DNA from: an uncultured delta proteobacterium
GTDB taxonomy: Bacteria > Desulfobacterota > Desulfovibrionia > Desulfovibrionales > Desulfovibrionaceae
Direction: 5' to 3'
DNA length: 42,470 nt
Assembly: GCA_903835685.1 (NCBI GenBank)
Contig: CAILNX010000010.1
Coordinates: 1 to 42,470 of the forward strand
The position numbers were made by a program, and so were the translations under genes. Positions 27,698 through 35,777 of this stretch are shown here, piece after piece. How positions within the stretch are numbered: the first letter of the stretch is position 1; each line of letters starts with the position of its first letter. The notes beneath the pieces are model-generated. The model was not told the origin of the DNA. It ran no database searches and saw only the letters and a list, made by a program, of their open reading frames with translations.

Positions 27698-28405
27698 ATG
27701 AGCGCGGCTCGAAGATTCGGCGATATTCTCGAAACCGGCGCGGAAGCGGTCATCCGGCGGATGATGGCCGCCAGCGGTTTGAACTCCCAGGCCGACCTGG
27801 CCCGGGAGCTCGGTGTGCGGCGTGCGGCCGTGACCGACGCCAAGCGCCGTAAGTCGGTTCCGGCCGAGTGGTTTCTGCGCCTCTCCCGCACCCGGGGGCT
27901 CAATCCCATGTGGCTGGAAACCGGCCAGGGACCCGTGCGCATCGGGGAGACCAGCCGGGCCGAGCCCACGGTGCTGCGCTTTCACGAAGAGGAATTCTCC
28001 TTTGTGCCCATGGTCAAGGCCCGGGTGTCCGGAGGCGGCGGCTCCCTGGAGACCGACGCGGACATCGAGGCCTACTACGCCTTCCGCCACGAGTGGCTGC
28101 GCCGCAAGGGCCGCACCGGCGAGATGCGGCTCATGCGCGTGACCGGTGAATCCATGGAGCCCACCCTGCGCGACGAGGACATCGTGCTCATCGACCTGTC
28201 CCAGGCCGATGTCTATCCGGGGAAAATCTACGCCGTGGGCATCGACCAGGAGATCGTGGTCAAGCGGCTGGACAAGAAGCCCGGCAAGCTGGTGCTCTTG
28301 AGCGACAACCGCCAGCTTTACCCGCCCTTGGAAATCGAACTGAACGAAAGCGCTGACGTGCGTATCCTGGGCCGGGTGGTCTGGATGGCCCGGGAATTGC
28401 CCTGA
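27698..28405 (+). CDS. CI-like repressor with S24 peptidase fold
   Basis: A 235-aa regulator. Residues about 12-70 form the Bac_CI_repr-type helix-turn-helix (N-S-Q-A-D-L-A-R-E-L-G-V-R-R-A-A-V-T-D-A-K-R-R). The C-terminal half is an S24/LexA-like domain with the Ser-Lys pair S152 (V-T-G-E-S-M-E-P-T-L) and K189 (I-V-V-K-R-L). The usual Ala-Gly cleavage site in the linker is not obvious; the region reads A-R-V-S-G-G-G-G-S-L-E, so self-cleavage may be lost. ATG 27698 is chosen because it starts where the family starts; the frame extends 22 codons upstream through the proposed operator. Such proteins are common phage-derived regulators in Desulfovibrio. The small integrase-like gene just after it supports a phage origin. 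Confidence 0.85.
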   Translation: MSAARRFGDILETGAEAVIRRMMAASGLNSQADLARELGVRRAAVTDAKRRKSVPAEWFLRLSRTRGLNPMWLETGQGPVRIGETSRAEPTVLRFHEEEFSFVPMVKARVSGGGGSLETDADIEAYYAFRHEWLRRKGRTGEMRLMRVTGESMEPTLRDEDIVLIDLSQADVYPGKIYAVGIDQEIVVKRLDKKPGKLVLLSDNRQLYPPLEIELNESADVRILGRVVWMARELP

Positions 28406-28438
28406 ACCTGCCCCAATCCCGCCTTTCTCCCCGGACGT

Positions 28439-28630
28439 TCACCCCTTATCGGAACGACCCGCGCCTGGGTCCGCGTCCTTGGGGTCTTTGCATTGGCCGT
28501 GGAATTGCTGGATGATCCGTTCGGCGGCCAGGGTGGCCTTGGTCTTGTCCGTCTCATTGGTCGATTCGTGAATCCTGATCCCGTCCACCACGCAGTGAAC
28601 GTACCAGTGTAAGCCTTTTTTGTAGATCAT
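28439..28630 (-). CDS. 63-aa protein resembling the N-terminal arm of a phage integrase
   Basis: Begins M-I-Y-K-K-G-L-H-W-Y-V-H-C-V-V-D-G-I-R-I-H-E-S-T-N-E-T-D, the three-stranded arm-type DNA-binding pattern at the start of many tyrosine recombinases (Y-K-R-G-x-x-W-Y-V-x-x-x-V-D-G-x-R-x-R-E-S-T). A helix follows (K-A-T-L-A-A-E-R-I-I-Q-Q-F), and then the protein stops with no core-binding or catalytic domain. The start is ATG 28630 with GGAG about 10 bases upstream; the frame is open further back but lacks coding character. It is convergent with the repressor gene, 33 bases away. It may be a decayed integrase or a free-standing DNA-binding or excisionase-like protein. Confidence 0.6.
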   Translation of the reverse strand: MIYKKGLHWYVHCVVDGIRIHESTNETDKTKATLAAERIIQQFHGQCKDPKDADPGAGRSDKG

Positions 28631-28908
28631 GGGGGGATGCTCCAGTTTCCGTTCGGGATGAAAAATCTTTCCACGCCCGGGGGGCGGGGTCAAGGGCTGA
28701 TATGAACCAGAGGCCGTACGGGCTGATCGTTCGGGCGAACTGGCGACCCTCTCGCAATATTTTGCATTGTTGTCTATTTCGTACATTTTTGCATAGGTTA
28801 TTATGGCTTGAAATTGCATTAATGTAAATTTGTTTGTTGCGGTCAGCTCTGGGGATCCGGTCTATTTTGATAATTCACTGAATTTATGAGATATTATAAT
28901 TTTCTGAA
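28631..28908. other. AT-rich intergenic region with near-palindrome and -10 box
   Basis: About 280 bases, AT-rich in its right half. A 20-base near-palindrome with core CATTAATG lies at 28811-28830 (8 of 10 positions symmetrical). A perfect TATAAT at 28895-28900 has no good -35 box and is only 8 bases from the first ATG of the next gene. No gene recognised. Confidence 0.5.
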
Positions 28909-30504
28909 ATGGGCAGGCGCGGCACCCGATTTGCTATGGCCTGTTCCATGGATCAGACCCTCACCGGCTTAAAGTTGAAGGTTCTCTCGGAGATCAGCCA
29001 GCACATCCACTCCGCCCTGGACCTGGAGCAGACCTTGACCGAGGTTCTGCGCATTCTGTCCGAGACCTTGAGCCTGAAGCGGGCCACCGTGACCCTGCTG
29101 GACCCGACCACTGAACGCCTGGTCATCACCGCTTCCCACGGCCTGACCCTGGAAGAGCGCAGCCGGGGCGTGTACCAGTTCGACGAGGGGGTCACCGGGC
29201 TCATCTTCAGCACGGCCAAGCCCTACGTCATCCCGGACATCCGCCACGAGCCCCTGTTCCTGGACCGCACCGGGTCCCGGGCCATTGAGCGGGGCCGGGT
29301 GTCCTTCGTGGGCGTGCCCATCATCCTGGGCGGCAAGGTCCTGGGGGTCTTGAACGTGGACCGCCTGTTCGGGGACGAGGTGTCCCTGGACGAGGACGTG
29401 GATTTTCTGACCGCGCTGGCCACCATGGTGGCCCAGTTCATCGCCCTGAACGAGCAGATGCGCAAGGCCGTGGAGGATTTGCGGCGGGAGAACGTGTCGC
29501 TCAAGAAGCGCCTGACCCGCAAGGCCAGCGGCCTGTACATCGTCAGCCGGGGCCAGAGCATGCTGGAGGTGGAGCGCCAGATGGAGAAGGTCGCGCCCAC
29601 CAAGGCCACGGTCCTGCTCCAGGGCGAGTCCGGCACGGGCAAGACGTTGATCGCCCGCATCATCCACGAGCTTTCCGAACGCCGCAGCCACGCCTTTGTC
29701 AAGGTGAACTGCGCGGCCCTGCCCGAGAACCTCCTGGAGGCCGAGCTTTTCGGCCACGAGAAAGGGGCCTTCACCGGGGCCGAGGCCATGCGGGCCGGAC
29801 GCTTCGAGGAGGCCGACCAGGGCACCCTGTTCCTGGACGAGGTGGGGGAGGTGACCCTGCCGGTCCAGGCCAAGCTCCTGCGGGTGATCCAGGAAAAGGA
29901 GTTCGAGCGCCTGGGCAGCAACCGCACCCGCAAGGCCGATGCGCGCATCATCGCGGCCACCAACAAGAATCTGCGCAACCTGGTGGAGCAGGGGCTGTTC
30001 CGGGAGGACCTCTACTACCGGTTGAACGTCTTTCCCATCCGGGTCCCCTCCCTGCGCGAACGCAGCGAGGACATCCCCAGCCTCATCAACCATTTCCTGA
30101 ACAAGGTGGCCAATCTCTACGGACGGCGCATCGTGTTCACCCACGAGGCCCTGGCCACCCTGACCCGCTACGACTGGCCGGGCAATGTGCGGGAGATGGA
30201 AAATCTCATCGAGCGCCTGGTGATCATGGCCGATGCCGAGAGCGTGGACAACGCGGTCCTGGCCAAGGTCCTGGCCGTGCCCACCCCGGCCCAGGAGGCG
30301 GCCGAGGCCAAGTCCGAAGCCGAGTCCAATTCCTTAAAAACCATTGTGCGTAACGAAATCGTGGCCTCCCTGCGCCGCAACAACTGGGTCCAGTTGCGTG
30401 CGGCCCGGGAGTTGGGCCTGACCCCCAGGCAGTTGGCTTACCGGGTGAAAATGCTCGGCTTGCGCGAGGTCATCGGCTGGGAAAAGCTCAGCGGCCGGGC
30501 CTGA
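28909..30504 (+). CDS. Sigma-54-dependent activator, GAF-AAA-Fis (NifA-like)
   Basis: Up to 531 aa. The GAF sensor domain spans about 30-185 (S-L-K-R-A-T-V-T-L-L-D ... F-V-G-V-P-I-I-L-G-G-K-V-L-G-V-L-N-V-D). The sigma-54 AAA+ domain spans about 220-450: Walker A G-E-S-G-T-G-K-T at 239-246, G-A-F-T-G-A loop intact, Walker B G-T-L-F-L-D-E-V-G-E-V. The C-terminal Fis-type helix-turn-helix is A-A-R-E-L-G-L-T-P-R-Q-L-A-Y-R-V. Domain order and C-terminus resemble NifA, but no nif genes are in the window, so the target is open. Starts at 28909, 28936 and 28948 are all possible. The perfect TATAAT box would give an almost leaderless message for 28909. None has a good ribosome binding site. Confidence 0.88.
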   Translation: MGRRGTRFAMACSMDQTLTGLKLKVLSEISQHIHSALDLEQTLTEVLRILSETLSLKRATVTLLDPTTERLVITASHGLTLEERSRGVYQFDEGVTGLIFSTAKPYVIPDIRHEPLFLDRTGSRAIERGRVSFVGVPIILGGKVLGVLNVDRLFGDEVSLDEDVDFLTALATMVAQFIALNEQMRKAVEDLRRENVSLKKRLTRKASGLYIVSRGQSMLEVERQMEKVAPTKATVLLQGESGTGKTLIARIIHELSERRSHAFVKVNCAALPENLLEAELFGHEKGAFTGAEAMRAGRFEEADQGTLFLDEVGEVTLPVQAKLLRVIQEKEFERLGSNRTRKADARIIAATNKNLRNLVEQGLFREDLYYRLNVFPIRVPSLRERSEDIPSLINHFLNKVANLYGRRIVFTHEALATLTRYDWPGNVREMENLIERLVIMADAESVDNAVLAKVLAVPTPAQEAAEAKSEAESNSLKTIVRNEIVASLRRNNWVQLRAARELGLTPRQLAYRVKMLGLREVIGWEKLSGRA

Positions 30505-30577
30505 TCCTTTCGGGGCACGCGGAATTTTTGCAAATTTGGGAAATCATCCGGAGCGCACCCTCGGAGCAGGGGCTGAC

Positions 30578-32545
30578 TCAGCCGGCCGTGTCGCCTGACT
30601 CCATGGCGGTCTTGGTCTCCTGGGACATGTTCCGGGGCAGGCTGATGGTGAAGGTGGTTCCCTGGCCCTTTTCCGATTCGGCCCAGATGTCCCCGCCATG
30701 CTGGGTCACGGCCTGCTTGGCGATGAACAGCCCCAGGCCCGTGCCCCGGGAGCCCTTGGAAGAGAAGAACAGGGTGAAGAGCTTGTCCAGGGTCTCCCGG
30801 CTCATGCCCGCCCCGTCGTCCGCCACCCGGAACAGGATGTGGTCCAGGTCCGGGAACACGGAAAACACGATGCGGTGGCTGGGCTTGGCCGTGTCCTCCA
30901 CGCAGGCGTCCACGGCGTTCTCCAGGAGATTGACCAGGGCGGCGGACAAGGCCCCGGCATCCACCTCGATGCCCCCGGCCGCCGGGTCGAACTCGCGCAC
31001 CAGGGTCACGCCCTGCAGGGCGGCCTTGGGCTCCACGGCCGTGGCCACGTCCGTGGCGAATACCAGGGCGTCCACGGTCTGCCAGTTGAGCTGGCGTTTC
31101 TTGGCGTAGCGCAGGATGTCCAGGACCATGTTCTTGATCCGGCCGACCATGGCCTGGACCACTTCCCAGCCTGCGGCCACCTGCTCCGGGCTGTTCTTGG
31201 CGAACCCGCTGGTGACCTTGTACATGCCCCCGTCCAGGGCCGTGAGCAGGCCCTTGATTCCGTGGGACAGGGAGGCCAGGAGCAGGCCCAGGGCGGTCAG
31301 GTGCTCTTGGAGTTGCTTGACCTGGGTGATGTCCGCAGCCAGCTCCATGACCTGGACCACGGCCCCTTCGGCGTTGCGCACGGGCGCGGTCCAGACCATC
31401 AGGTGGCGGGTCTGGCCCCGGATGTCCTCGGCCGTGGTCTCCATGGTGTGGGATAGGCCGTCGGCAAAGGTCTTGTGTACCGGGCAGTCCCGGCAGGGGC
31501 CTTCGCTCTGGCCGAACAGCCGGTGGCAGGAGTGGCCCTCGGGCGGGCCGAAATCCTCCACGAACCGGCGGTTGGCCGCAGTGATGGTCAGGTCCGGCTC
31601 CAGCAGGGTTACGGCGCAGGGGGCCTCGTCGAAAAGCTGGCGATAGAGTTGCTGGGTGACCCGGAGTTCTTCCTGCAGGCGCTTGATCTCGCCCACGTCC
31701 ACGGCGATTTCCAGGACCAGCTCGATCTCGTTCTTCTGGTCCCGGATGGGCGCGGTGTGGACCATGACCGCCACCTCGTTGCCGTTGGCGCAACGCATGG
31801 TCTCCCGGCCGCGCCAGGCCTGGCCCGTGGCCAGGGTCCGGGCCGCCGGGCAGTCCCCGGCCAGGGCCTCAAGGCCCAGGTAGGCTTGGCAACTCGCATC
31901 CCCGGCCTTGAGCCCCAGGCGCTCCTGGGCCAGGGGGTTCATGGAGGCCACCTTCAGGTCCCGGGTGTGGATGAGCACGAAGCAGGGCAGGTCGTTGAAG
32001 AAGCGGACCTGACCGGGCATGTCGCCGGGCATGTCCCCGGACAAATCCTTGAAGGCGGCGGTGAGTCCGTCCACCACCTGGGTGGCGGCCAGCTTGCGCT
32101 CGAACTCGATGATCTTGTCGGCCTGTTGCGTGACCAACATTTCGAGATTTTCCGTGTAGTTGCGCATCCTGGCCCGGATGTCGATCTTTTCCCAGGCCCG
32201 GGCCAGGGAAATATCCAGGGCGTCGGGATTGATGGGCTTGTTGATGAAGTCCGAGGCCTGGAGTTTCAGGGCCGAGATGGCCAGGTCCAGGTCCCCGTGC
32301 CCGGTGATCATGATCACCTCGGTTTCTGGGGACTCGATCTTGATGCGGCGCAAAAATTCAACCCCGTCCATGACCGGCATCTTGATGTCCGTGAGCACGA
32401 TGGGCGGGTGGACGGCGCGGAAAATTTCCAGCCCTTCCTGGCCGTTGCTGGCCGTATGCACGTCATAGCCGAGGTCGGCCAGGGCGATGCCCAGGACCTT
32501 GCGGATGCCGTCCTCGTCGTCGACCAGGAGGATGGAAGCGTGCAT
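30578..32545 (-). CDS. REC-PAS-PAS histidine kinase
   Basis: A 655-aa soluble protein. The receiver is first (1-120, D53 in V-L-T-D-I-K-M-P), followed by a coiled coil (about 130-165) and two PAS domains (about 180-300 and 310-430). The second PAS has C-H-R-L-F-G-Q-S-E-G-P-C-R-D-C-P-V-H-K-T, a Cys motif shared with other sensors here; the first PAS has a reduced form. The kinase core has an unusual H-box S-L-S-H-G-I-K-G-L-L-T-A-L-D-G-G, then N-L-L-E-N-A-V-D-A, D-D-G-A-G-M and G-T-G-L-G-L-F. It closely parallels the REC-kinase at 34617-35777 in receiver and H-box. It is last in the minus-strand block after a single receiver, which may be its partner. Convergent with the NifA-like gene. Confidence 0.9.
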   Translation of the reverse strand: MHASILLVDDEDGIRKVLGIALADLGYDVHTASNGQEGLEIFRAVHPPIVLTDIKMPVMDGVEFLRRIKIESPETEVIMITGHGDLDLAISALKLQASDFINKPINPDALDISLARAWEKIDIRARMRNYTENLEMLVTQQADKIIEFERKLAATQVVDGLTAAFKDLSGDMPGDMPGQVRFFNDLPCFVLIHTRDLKVASMNPLAQERLGLKAGDASCQAYLGLEALAGDCPAARTLATGQAWRGRETMRCANGNEVAVMVHTAPIRDQKNEIELVLEIAVDVGEIKRLQEELRVTQQLYRQLFDEAPCAVTLLEPDLTITAANRRFVEDFGPPEGHSCHRLFGQSEGPCRDCPVHKTFADGLSHTMETTAEDIRGQTRHLMVWTAPVRNAEGAVVQVMELAADITQVKQLQEHLTALGLLLASLSHGIKGLLTALDGGMYKVTSGFAKNSPEQVAAGWEVVQAMVGRIKNMVLDILRYAKKRQLNWQTVDALVFATDVATAVEPKAALQGVTLVREFDPAAGGIEVDAGALSAALVNLLENAVDACVEDTAKPSHRIVFSVFPDLDHILFRVADDGAGMSRETLDKLFTLFFSSKGSRGTGLGLFIAKQAVTQHGGDIWAESEKGQGTTFTISLPRNMSQETKTAMESGDTAG

Positions 32546-32565
32546 GGGTGCGTCCGATTTGGGTG

Positions 32566-32970
32566 TCAGCGTTTGATGTCCAGGATCTGGTCCACGGCGG
32601 CCAGCAGGGCCTCGGGCCGGGGCGGCTTTTCCACGTAAGCTTCCGGCGCGCGGTAGTCCGCGCCCAGGCTCATTTCCAGCAGATGCAGGCTGTGGGCGAA
32701 GGTGGCCCCGGCAATGGCCGAGACGATGACCACCGGGACCTCTTGCAGGTCCGGGTCCTGGCGCAGGCGGGAGAAGAGCTGTATCCCCCCCTCCCGGGGC
32801 ATCATCAGGTCCAGGGAGACCAGGTCCGGGCGAATCTCCCGGGCCTTGGCGAAGCCGTCGGCCCCGTCCCGGGCCATGAAAACTTCATAGCCACCGGTCT
32901 CGTACACGGTGGCTATGAAGATTCGAAGATGCATCTCGTCGTCAACGACGAGAATTTTCTTTTTTCCCAT
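32566..32970 (-). CDS. Single-domain response regulator
   Basis: A 134-aa receiver without an output domain. K-K-K-I-L-V-V-D-D-E at 3-12 gives the acidic pocket, D54 (V-S-L-D-L-M-M-P) is the phosphorylation site, and K near 115 (Y-V-E-K-P-P-R-P) completes the site. The loop between beta-4 and alpha-4 is longer than usual (S-A-I-A-G-A-T-F-A-H-S-L-H-L-L-E-M-S-L-G-A-D-Y-R). It sits 15 bases after the tandem universal stress protein gene and 20 before the REC-PAS-PAS kinase, all minus strand. A stand-alone receiver between kinases suggests a phosphorelay or diversion role. From memory, a DivK-like receiver occupies this position next to the tmc genes of Desulfovibrio vulgaris. Confidence 0.9.
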   Translation of the reverse strand: MGKKKILVVDDEMHLRIFIATVYETGGYEVFMARDGADGFAKAREIRPDLVSLDLMMPREGGIQLFSRLRQDPDLQEVPVVIVSAIAGATFAHSLHLLEMSLGADYRAPEAYVEKPPRPEALLAAVDQILDIKR

Positions 32971-32985
32971 CGCCTGGCGTTATTC

Positions 32986-33933
32986 CTAAGCCCGGCCCTT
33001 GGGGCCGTAGGGCTCCACAGCCACCTTGTCCGGATGGTTCACCGAGAGCACCGGGCAGGAGGAGCGCAGAACCACCTGTTCGATGGTGCCGCCCAAGGAG
33101 GATTCCTCGGGGTTCACGTCCCGGGCGTGGTGGGCCATGACGATCAGGTCCGCCTTGTGCTCCCGGGCGTATTTCAGGATCTCCACGTAGGGAATGCCTT
33201 CCCATACCTCGGTGACGAAGTTGTCGAAGTCGCCCATCTTGGGCACGTACTTCTCTTCCATCTTTTTCTTGGCCGCGTCGATCTTGCACTCGATGGCGCA
33301 CTGGCCCGGAGCCAGGCCGGCCGAGTCCTTGTCCACCTCGGTGGCGTGGAAGAGGTGCAGCTTGCAGCCCAGTTCCGTGGCCACGTTCAGGGCGAACTGG
33401 AAGGCGTGGTCAGCGGGTTTGGAGAAGTCCGTGGCCACCACGATATTGGCGAAATAGGACCAGCAGGTCACGCAGGGGCGGCTGATGATGAGCACCGGGC
33501 AGCGGGCGGCCTTGGCCACCTTCTGCATGGTGCTTCCGGCGATGGCCCGGTGGCGGGTGGCGCCCACGTCCTCGTCTCGGGTGTGCGCGCCCATGATGAT
33601 CAGGTCCACCTTCTCTTCCCGGGCCTTGCGCAGGATTTCCCGGGGCGGGTTGCCCACCACGGCCTCAATGGACAGGTTGTCCAGGCCGGGGATGAGCTTC
33701 TCGTAGGTGCCCTTGATCTCTTCCCGGACCAGGGCCAGATAGTTTTCGTCCACGGTCTCTTCCTCGCCGGTGCGCACGTCCTTGACAAAGGGGCCAAACG
33801 ACCGGGTGGGCACGGCAAAGACGTGGTGCACGAACAGCTTGGATTTGTTCTTCTTGGACAATTCAAAAGCCACCTTGGCGGCGTCGTCGCAGGTCGGCGA
33901 AGCGGTGGTGGCGAACAGAATCTTGTCAAACAT
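32986..33933 (-). CDS. Tandem universal stress protein (two Usp domains)
   Basis: A 315-aa protein with two Usp domains. The first starts F-D-K-I-L-F-A-T-T-A-S and ends A-G-S-T-M-Q-K-V-A-K-A-A-R-C-P-V-L-I-I (about 1-150). The second starts F-A-N-I-V-V-A-T-D-F-S and ends G-G-T-I-E-Q-V-V-L-R-S-S-C-P-V-L-S-V (about 162-300). The ATP-binding pattern G-x2-G-x9-G-S/T is partly present in each (G-A-H-T-R ... A-G-S-T; A-H-H-A-R ... G-G-T-I). A strong AAGGAGG, inside the 3' end of the upstream gene, lies 8-10 bases before ATG 33933, so the two are translated together. Usp proteins act under stress and energy limitation; the neighbouring electron-transfer and sensor genes suggest a redox-related role. 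Confidence 0.92.
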   Translation of the reverse strand: MFDKILFATTASPTCDDAAKVAFELSKKNKSKLFVHHVFAVPTRSFGPFVKDVRTGEEETVDENYLALVREEIKGTYEKLIPGLDNLSIEAVVGNPPREILRKAREEKVDLIIMGAHTRDEDVGATRHRAIAGSTMQKVAKAARCPVLIISRPCVTCWSYFANIVVATDFSKPADHAFQFALNVATELGCKLHLFHATEVDKDSAGLAPGQCAIECKIDAAKKKMEEKYVPKMGDFDNFVTEVWEGIPYVEILKYAREHKADLIVMAHHARDVNPEESSLGGTIEQVVLRSSCPVLSVNHPDKVAVEPYGPKGRA

Positions 33934-33939
33934 GTTTTC

Positions 33940-34476
33940 TTACCTCCTTAAAGCGCATTCCCTGGGCGTCCCATGAAAACTCAACTGCCACGCAATTCCC
34001 TCTATGAACTCGAACAGGCAGAGCACGGTCTTAAACTGGAACACGTTGACCGTGTCCCCGAAGACGATGTGCTTCAGCCCGCCCAGGCGGACGGGGGTGT
34101 CCAGGAGACTCTCCACCTGAAAGGTCTTGATCTCCAGGGCCTCGTCACCCACAAGGCCGTAAAGGGTGACGTAGATCTCCAGGCGGGGCTTGCCCGGAAA
34201 ACCTATCATTTCGACGGTTTTTCCCATTTCGAGGCAGGTCAGCCCCCCTGCCTCGCTCCCGGCCGGGGGCCAGGTGGCGTACTGTTCCAGAAGCGTGTCC
34301 CAGAAGGGGTCCAGACGGGTCAGGATCGGATAGCGGCGCATCATCTCGAACACGCCGCGCAGGGTGAACCCCTCGCCCAACTCCACTCCGTTGCTCAAGT
34401 ATTTGAGCGGGTCCCCATCCACCACCTTGCCCGCATGGATCAGGGCTCCATCCCTGGACAAGGTAATGGCGTTCAT
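33940..34476 (-). CDS. Uncharacterised 178-aa protein linked to the stress-protein gene
   Basis: Starts MNAITLSRDGALIHAGKVVD at ATG 34476 with AGGAG 3-7 bases upstream. An upstream start (34518) is rejected because it falls within the -10 box of the promoter. The N-terminal stretch (residues 1-35) is followed by a mixed alpha/beta domain: F-T-L-R-G-V-F-E-M-M-R-R-Y-P-I-L, L-D-P-F-W-D-T-L-L-E-Q-Y, L-E-I-Y-V-T-L-Y-G, E-I-K-T-F-Q-V-E-S-L-L-D-T-P-V-R-L-G-G-L-K-H-I-V-F-G-D. No signal peptide or membrane segment. No family recognised. It is the first gene after the promoter at 34518-34546 and is followed by the Usp gene with a 6-base gap. From memory, a hypothetical gene lies between usp and tmcA in D. 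vulgaris; this may be its counterpart. Confidence 0.8.
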   Translation of the reverse strand: MNAITLSRDGALIHAGKVVDGDPLKYLSNGVELGEGFTLRGVFEMMRRYPILTRLDPFWDTLLEQYATWPPAGSEAGGLTCLEMGKTVEMIGFPGKPRLEIYVTLYGLVGDEALEIKTFQVESLLDTPVRLGGLKHIVFGDTVNVFQFKTVLCLFEFIEGIAWQLSFHGTPRECALRR

Positions 34477-34517
34477 TTCTCCTGGCGCTCCCGTGGACTC
34501 CTGAACATTTTTCTTCA

Positions 34518-34546
34518 ATCCTAGCGTAACACTGGGAATTCGTCAA
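34518..34546 (-). promoter_or_regulatory. Promoter of the 178-aa/usp/receiver operon
   Basis: On the minus strand TTGACG (34541-34546), a 17-base spacer and TAGGAT (34518-34523). The expected transcription start is near 34511, leaving about 35 bases before ATG 34476. It decides the start of the 178-aa gene and separates this unit from the kinase genes upstream. Confidence 0.6.
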
Positions 34547-34616
34547 CGTTCCTTACGGGGAATCGAGGCTTCCCATCCCTGGCCCGAGGGCTGACCCGGC
34601 GTCCAGGGGTTAAAGC

Positions 34617-35777
34617 TCAGGCCCTCCGGCCTTGTGGCCCAGGAGCTTTGCCTCTATCCGGGAGGGTCAGGGTGGCCACGGCCCCCTGGCCTGGTTTGTT
34701 GTCCAGGCGGATGGTCCCGCCGTGGGCCTCCACGATCTTTTTGGTGCTCATGAGCCCGATGCCCGTGCCCTTGTCCCCCTTGGTGCTGAAAAAACTCTGG
34801 AACAGATGCTTTTGGGACCCCGGGTCAAGACCCGGGCCGGTGTCGGTCACCTGGTACTGCACCCCGCCCCCGGGCAGGGAGCAGAGGCTCAAACGCACGC
34901 ACTTCTCCCCATCGGGGGATTCGGCGCAGGCGTCCAGGGCGTTGGTCAAAAGGTTCATCAGGCAGCGGTGGATGCCTTCGGGGTCCAGGGGCATGGGGGG
35001 CAGGTCAGCCGGGACCTCGGCCTGAAGGGCCACGCCTTCGTCGGCCGCCCGGGCCGCGAACAGTTCCAGGACCTCCCGGGCCGGGACGCTGGGGTCGCAG
35101 GGCCGCAAATCCGGCACCGCGTCCTTGGCGTAGCGCAGCATGTCCATGGACAGGTTTCGTATTTTTTCCACATTGGCCTTGAGCATGGCCCAGCCCTGTT
35201 CGAGATACTGGCGGTGGTCCAACTCCATGCCTTTTTCCAGGACAAAGATGCAGCCGTCCAGGCCGCCCGCGATGTTTTTTATGGCGTGGGACAGCCCGGC
35301 CACGGTCTGGCCTATGGCGGCCATGCGTTCGGCCGCCACCAGGGCCCGGGATTTCTCCTCCACCAGATGTTCCAGATTCTCGGTGTAGGCCTTGAGCTGG
35401 CGGCGCATGCGCAGGCGCTCCAAGGCCCGGTTCAGGGCGATGTCCAGGACCGCGTCGTTGATGGGCTTGGTCACGAAGTCCGTGGCCTCGTACTGAATGC
35501 TCTTGATGGCCAGGTCGATGTCCCCGTGTCCGGTGATCATGATCACCTCGGTGTCCGGGGCCTTTTCCTTGATCCGCTCCAAAAGTTCGATGCCGTCCAT
35601 GCCCGGCATCTTGATGTCCGTGAGCACGATGTCCGGGTGAGCCAAGTCCAGAAGGGCCAGGGCCTGTTCGCCGCTCTCGGCCGTGTGCACGGTGTAGCCC
35701 GCGTCGGCCAGGGAGAGGCCCAGAACCTTGCGGATGCCTTCTTCGTCGTCCACGAGCAGGATGGTCAGGTCGTTCAT
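34617..35777 (-). CDS. REC-histidine kinase
   Basis: A 386-aa soluble protein. Receiver at 1-120 (L-L-V-D-D-E, D54 in V-L-T-D-I-K-M-P, V-T-K-P near 105), coiled coil at about 125-160, then the kinase core: G-L-S-H-A-I-K-N-I-A-G-G-L-D-G-C, an unusual H-box, followed by N-L-L-T-N-A-L-D-A, D-T-G-P-G-L-D and G-T-G-I-G-L-M. It has no PAS or membrane domain, so signal input is probably phosphotransfer to the N-terminal receiver. The start ATG 35777 overlaps the stop of the heme-c sensor kinase by four bases (ATGA), which couples the two and suggests that kinase is the donor. A much longer upstream frame is only antisense-free overlap with that kinase. Closely related to the REC-PAS-PAS kinase at 30578-32545. 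Confidence 0.9.
   Translation of the reverse strand: MNDLTILLVDDEEGIRKVLGLSLADAGYTVHTAESGEQALALLDLAHPDIVLTDIKMPGMDGIELLERIKEKAPDTEVIMITGHGDIDLAIKSIQYEATDFVTKPINDAVLDIALNRALERLRMRRQLKAYTENLEHLVEEKSRALVAAERMAAIGQTVAGLSHAIKNIAGGLDGCIFVLEKGMELDHRQYLEQGWAMLKANVEKIRNLSMDMLRYAKDAVPDLRPCDPSVPAREVLELFAARAADEGVALQAEVPADLPPMPLDPEGIHRCLMNLLTNALDACAESPDGEKCVRLSLCSLPGGGVQYQVTDTGPGLDPGSQKHLFQSFFSTKGDKGTGIGLMSTKKIVEAHGGTIRLDNKPGQGAVATLTLPDRGKAPGPQGRRA

Noticed and set aside
32548-33951. 467-aa plus-strand frame over the receiver and Usp genes
   Set aside because: Antisense of two well-supported genes; no recognisable domain.
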